Positions 60,143-64,000 of a DNA stretch of 64,000 nucleotides are shown in pieces. The notes beneath the pieces are model-generated. The model did no database searches. It was not told the origin of the DNA and was given only the letters and a program-made list of their open reading frames with translations. The stretch lies in NCBI RefSeq assembly GCF_036324505.1, contig NC_086370.1:18936600-19000599 (forward strand). Reading direction: 5' to 3'. The position numbers and the translations under genes are program-made. Origin of the DNA: Eleginops maclovinus (Eukaryota > Chordata > Actinopteri > Perciformes > Eleginopidae). Each line of letters starts with the position of its first letter. Within the stretch, counting starts at the first letter, position 1.

Positions 60143-63100
60143 ATGCCTCCCAAGAGGCAACAGGTGAGGCCAAGAGCAGCCAATATCTCCAGCTCCCTGG
60201 ACCTGGAGTCGGAGGACATCAGCCTGGAGACCACGGTGCCCACCACCGAGGACATCTCCTCCTCCGACGAGCAGCGCGACGGTTCCCAGAAGGTGACCCG
60301 CCAGCTGATCGAGAGGAAGGAGCTGCTGCACAACGTCCAGCTGCTGAAGATAGAGCTTTCTCAGAAAAACCTCATCATAGACAACATGAAGGCCGACCAT
60401 ATGTCCAAGGTAGGAAGTAGGTATGTGTGTGTAACGTATCCCCAGGTTGTGCATATACAAGTACTTTGCTTACTAGTACTGACTCTTATTTTCTTGCCAC
60501 TCTATACGAACAACTCCTCTTTATCAGATTCAAGAGAGTCTTACTTTATCTGTGTGTTTTATACTGTGTATTCTGACACACTCTTCTGTATATGTCTCTT
60601 CTGCTGTGAGTTTATATTTGCTTTTTGTGATTATTTTATTTGTATTTAATTCCATTTTCAAAGACATTTTGTAAATAATTTGCTGCGATGACAAAACAAT
60701 GTCCCAATAAATAAATAATCTATGTATCCAACCGTTTAATTATGTTTCTGTCATTTTTCATCGACATTTTTTTTGTAGTATGCACCCCTGTTGCTTATAT
60801 GTCACATTTTCTCATTTTATTAAGTTAAACCTACATTTTGCCCATGTCACATACAAAAAGATTCAGTCACTACCATTTTGAAAAACTGTCTTTGTTGCAA
60901 TAATAGTCCCATGATTGTTTCCGTGTTTTTATTTTTTTCGTGTCAGGTTGAGGAGCTAGAAGAAAGGCTGAATGATGCTCTACATCAGAAACAAATGTTG
61001 GCCCTGAGACTTGACAGCCAGCTGAAACTTAACCAAGAAGAGAACAGGTGAGGAACAGTGATGAAGTTGCCCTGCCATGCCTCTTGTAATTATTATTTTT
61101 TGTGTTTAAAAACAGACATTTTTACAGGGGTTTAGCAATATCGGCCGACTGTTTCTCAGTTAGTATATTTTCTACCTCCATAGAGTCTTGGTGCTTTGGC
61201 AGTCATCATGTTTAACCGCACCACACATCTTACTGAATACCAAGTAAAAATCCACCTTAAAGTGTTAAAGCCAAGCCTGAAATGTCTGTGCGTATAAGGG
61301 AATAGTTATCAATGGCCTCATTTATAAAACAAATAACTTTTCAGGGCATGTGCCATGCCTCTATGCCACAAAATGATGTAGAGAATATTAAAACTTGAAT
61401 AGATATATGTATTTAAAAATGTTTTTTACAAGGATAACTGCGTGTCTGTTATCTCTCCCATCATTTAGATGGTAGGCACAAACTATGCTAACAAATCTTG
61501 TCCTCACCAGGAAGCAGCAGGCTCTGCGTAAACAAGAGATGGAGGCCATCCTGCTCAGGCAGCAGCAGCTGGAGGAAACTAACCGGCAGCTGTGTGATAA
61601 GGCTGGAGAGCTGCGGAGGTCGCTCAGGGATCTGGACATCTCCCAGGACCGGTACCATGAGCTCCGCGACCTCCCTGATGACAAACTCTCCATACAGGAA
61701 TATGTAGCTGTAAGTATGGGGGGTGCGCTCCCCAATCTCTTCTCCAACTTGAAGAACCAGCAAGACAATATAGAAGACAAGACAAGAAGCTGATCCTTTC
61801 CTTTGTGCCGTGTGTTTAAGATGCGTTTCTACGAGGTGGTGACTCCTCTGCGGGCCCAGCTGTCTGAGCTCAGTGTGAAGAGAGGAACTTTAAGTGAAGA
61901 CCTGGACACACACAGAACCCAGATGAGGGCTTTGATGGAGGTACGGCACACATACACTACCTTAAACCATTCCTCTCTATGTTGCATTCCCTCTTTTTCT
62001 GAGTGAGTTCACATGTTTTGAACTACAATAAGTTTCTCACTTATACATTATTGTATTATCACTACTTGATTTATTTCCAATTAATCCTTGTTCAAATCAT
62101 AGACTTTGCACAGTTCAAATTAACATAACTAATTGTGCAGCATTTCAACAAGGCTCTGCTTTATGTAACCCTCTCACGTGTTTGTGAGCACACGCGTCCA
62201 GCTGAATTCCTTTTTTTCCCTTTGTTTAAACGCACAAGATCACACACACACCTCAAACATACAATCACTCCCCCTGTCACATATTTAGAAAGCATAGAAA
62301 CAAAGAATGTGTCAAGAGGTTCAGTTACCTTGAAACATGAAAGCCACATAGACACATCAGTTAAAATTGCTTTTTGCAGCCTGCCTTTTTAAAGTGACAG
62401 TTCTGTGATTTACCCCCCAAGAAAGCCATGCAGTCAATCTGGACTGTATGATGCAGTACATCATAGAGCAAATATGTGACTGTGCGTGTCCACAGAGCTA
62501 CGAGGAGGAGCGGCGGCTACGTGCTGAGCTGGAGTTGAGGAGCCAGAGACTGACGCTGGAATTGGCCGACACCAAACAGCAGATTCAAGAAGGAGATTAT
62601 CGGCGGGAAAACTATCCTGCCATCAAACGGTGTGTGTGTGTGTCATGTTTCTGAAGTTCTTGAAGATTGTATGTATCATCACTAAGTAGTATTTAGGAGT
62701 TTAAACTCACTCTATATTGGGTTGTGGTTAATTCACTACACAGAGTTTTTTTGTCCAATTCTTTTTTTCATCAAAATAAAACTCCAGAACACTTTTAGTT
62801 GTCTACTTTCCCCCTATATTAAAATGATGGATAGGTATGTGCAAGTTGAAGTGTTTGTTAACCTATAACACTGTGGTTTTTAGTGAGCGGGACAACTTTG
62901 AATCAGAACTGAAAGATTTCAAGAGAAGATTTGAGACACTGGACCTGACTCACACTGCAGTGACCAGAGAAAGGAACACACTCAGCACAGAGGTGCTTCA
63001 CACAAACACACACACAATACACATTTGAGTTTCTTTGGGTTAACTGTCTCCTTTAATAGTTTGTATTTTCTTTCCCTCCAGGTGGCGACATTGCAGCAGT

Positions 63101-63585
63101 CAGTGAGTCTCCTGCAGAAGGATAAGGAGTACCTCCACCGGCAGAACATGGAGCTCAGTGTGCGCTGTGCACATGAAGAAGACCGCCTGGAGAGGCTGCA
63201 GGTCAGGACAGTTGATCAGCTAAGACGCTCATCTAAATGGACAGGCAATCAATAATACTCATATTCCTCTAACTTGCTCTCACTTCATGATTTTCAAATC
63301 TAGGTACAATTAGAAGACACTAAGAAGGCGAGGGAAGACGCCTATGAAAAATACGTAGCATCCAGGTTAGTCTAGACCAACACTGACATTGATGGTTTCA
63401 TCTGACAGAGACTTTATGATCCAGTCCAATTATGTTTTATTTTTACCTTTCAACTACAGAGACCACTATAAGTCAGAGTACGAGACCAAGTTGAGAGAAG
63501 AGTTGGAGAACATCAGGCTGAAAACCAGTCAGGAGATAGACAACCTGCAGAGAACGTCCAGGGAGATGTATGAGAGGGAGAACAG
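60143..63585 (+). CDS. pibf1: PIBF1/CEP90: centriolar satellite coiled-coil protein (5' part, runs off the window)
   Basis: Nine exons are seen: 60143-60409, 60947-61047, 61511-61709, 61821-61940, 62496-62629, 62884-62992, 63082-63201, 63304-63365, 63460-63585. They encode 412 in-phase residues ending at a donor (GAGAACAG|GTAACC), so the gene continues past 64,000. The start [20 protein letters not shown] is followed by acidic sequence ([20 protein letters not shown]) and then almost continuous heptad-repeat coiled coil. Diagnostic blocks are [14 protein letters not shown] [49 protein letters not shown] and REMYERENR. Human PIBF1 is about 757 residues, so roughly half is present. PIBF1/CEP90 sits at centriolar satellites and distal appendages, supports spindle pole integrity and cilium formation, and is a Joubert syndrome gene in humans. 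I chose the ATG at 60,143; an upstream in-frame GTG is not a plausible start. Confidence 0.95.
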
Positions 63586-64000
63586 GTAACCCTCCTTATT
63601 AAAACGGTTTGTATGTATGTTGAAACTATGACTAAATATCAGGTTTCTCATTTTGCTTGCATGCCATATCAATGATTATTTTCCTAGTTGATTTACAGAT
63701 AATACTTCTCATTTTGTATTCTACTTTCTGCATTTTTCCTCAAATGAATTGTAAAACCCCAGCATTTGTTTAAAAAAAAGAGTTTGGGGTAAATGAGTAA
63801 TACTTGTGCTAAACAGTTATCTCTTGTACACATTTAAACTCGTGACATTTACATGACAGCAGCTCTTAATCTACACAGTAGACAGTACAGCATAAGTCAG
63901 CAACTGAAGTACTGAATGAATATGCACATATTTAAGATATAGCATCACAACAAAATGAAACCAACACAACTTCAAAAAGACGAGGAATTCCTTTTACTAT
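63586..64000 (+). other. pibf1 intron 9, incomplete
   Basis: Sequence after the exon 9 donor is AT-rich with no further pibf1 exon before the window ends. Nothing else is recognisable. Confidence 0.7.

Overview
This is a stretch of ray-finned (most likely percomorph teleost) nuclear genome. The evidence is GT-AG split genes with short introns, AT-rich non-coding DNA, very many long CA/TG microsatellites, Tc1-type transposons and a tRNA-derived fish SINE. Six protein-coding genes were rebuilt exon by exon by following reading phase across splice sites. Five are complete: ubac2 (-), dach1 (-), mzt1 (-), bora (+) and dis3 (-). The sixth, pibf1 (+), runs off the right edge.

Layout: 1-3,670 is the ubac2 3' flank with no recognisable gene. 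3,671-9,298 is ubac2 (10 coding exons), with a truncated Tc1 element and a SINE in its introns. 9,299-13,070 holds the ubac2 promoter, a strong CTCF-like site, CA repeats and the dach1 3' flank. 13,071-35,936 is dach1 (11 coding exons); its introns hold most of the CA/TG tracts, a second SINE and several blocks that look like conserved regulatory DNA. 35,937-43,416 is the dach1-mzt1 interval, with more enhancer-like sequence and one exon-like orphan ORF. 43,417-45,242 is mzt1. 45,956-51,092 is bora, carrying a complete but frameshifted Tc1 element in one intron. 52,657-59,365 is dis3 (21 coding exons). 60,143 to the end is the first nine coding exons of pibf1.

Functional logic: mzt1/bora and dis3/pibf1 are head-to-head pairs that probably share promoters. 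MZT1 (gamma-tubulin ring complex), Bora (Aurora A/Plk1 activation) and PIBF1/CEP90 (centriolar satellites, cilia) all act at centrosomes and spindles. DIS3 is the exosome nuclease. The order and orientation dach1(-) mzt1(-) bora(+) dis3(-) pibf1(+) match human 13q21-q22, but the large gene desert between DACH1 and MZT1 in mammals is only 7.5 kb here. ubac2, from a distant part of human 13q, lies on the other side of dach1. I found no evidence of a bacterial-type, viral or otherwise wholly new gene system. The most unusual material is regulatory and structural: a compressed enhancer landscape, CA repeats placed at splice sites, and paired promoters.
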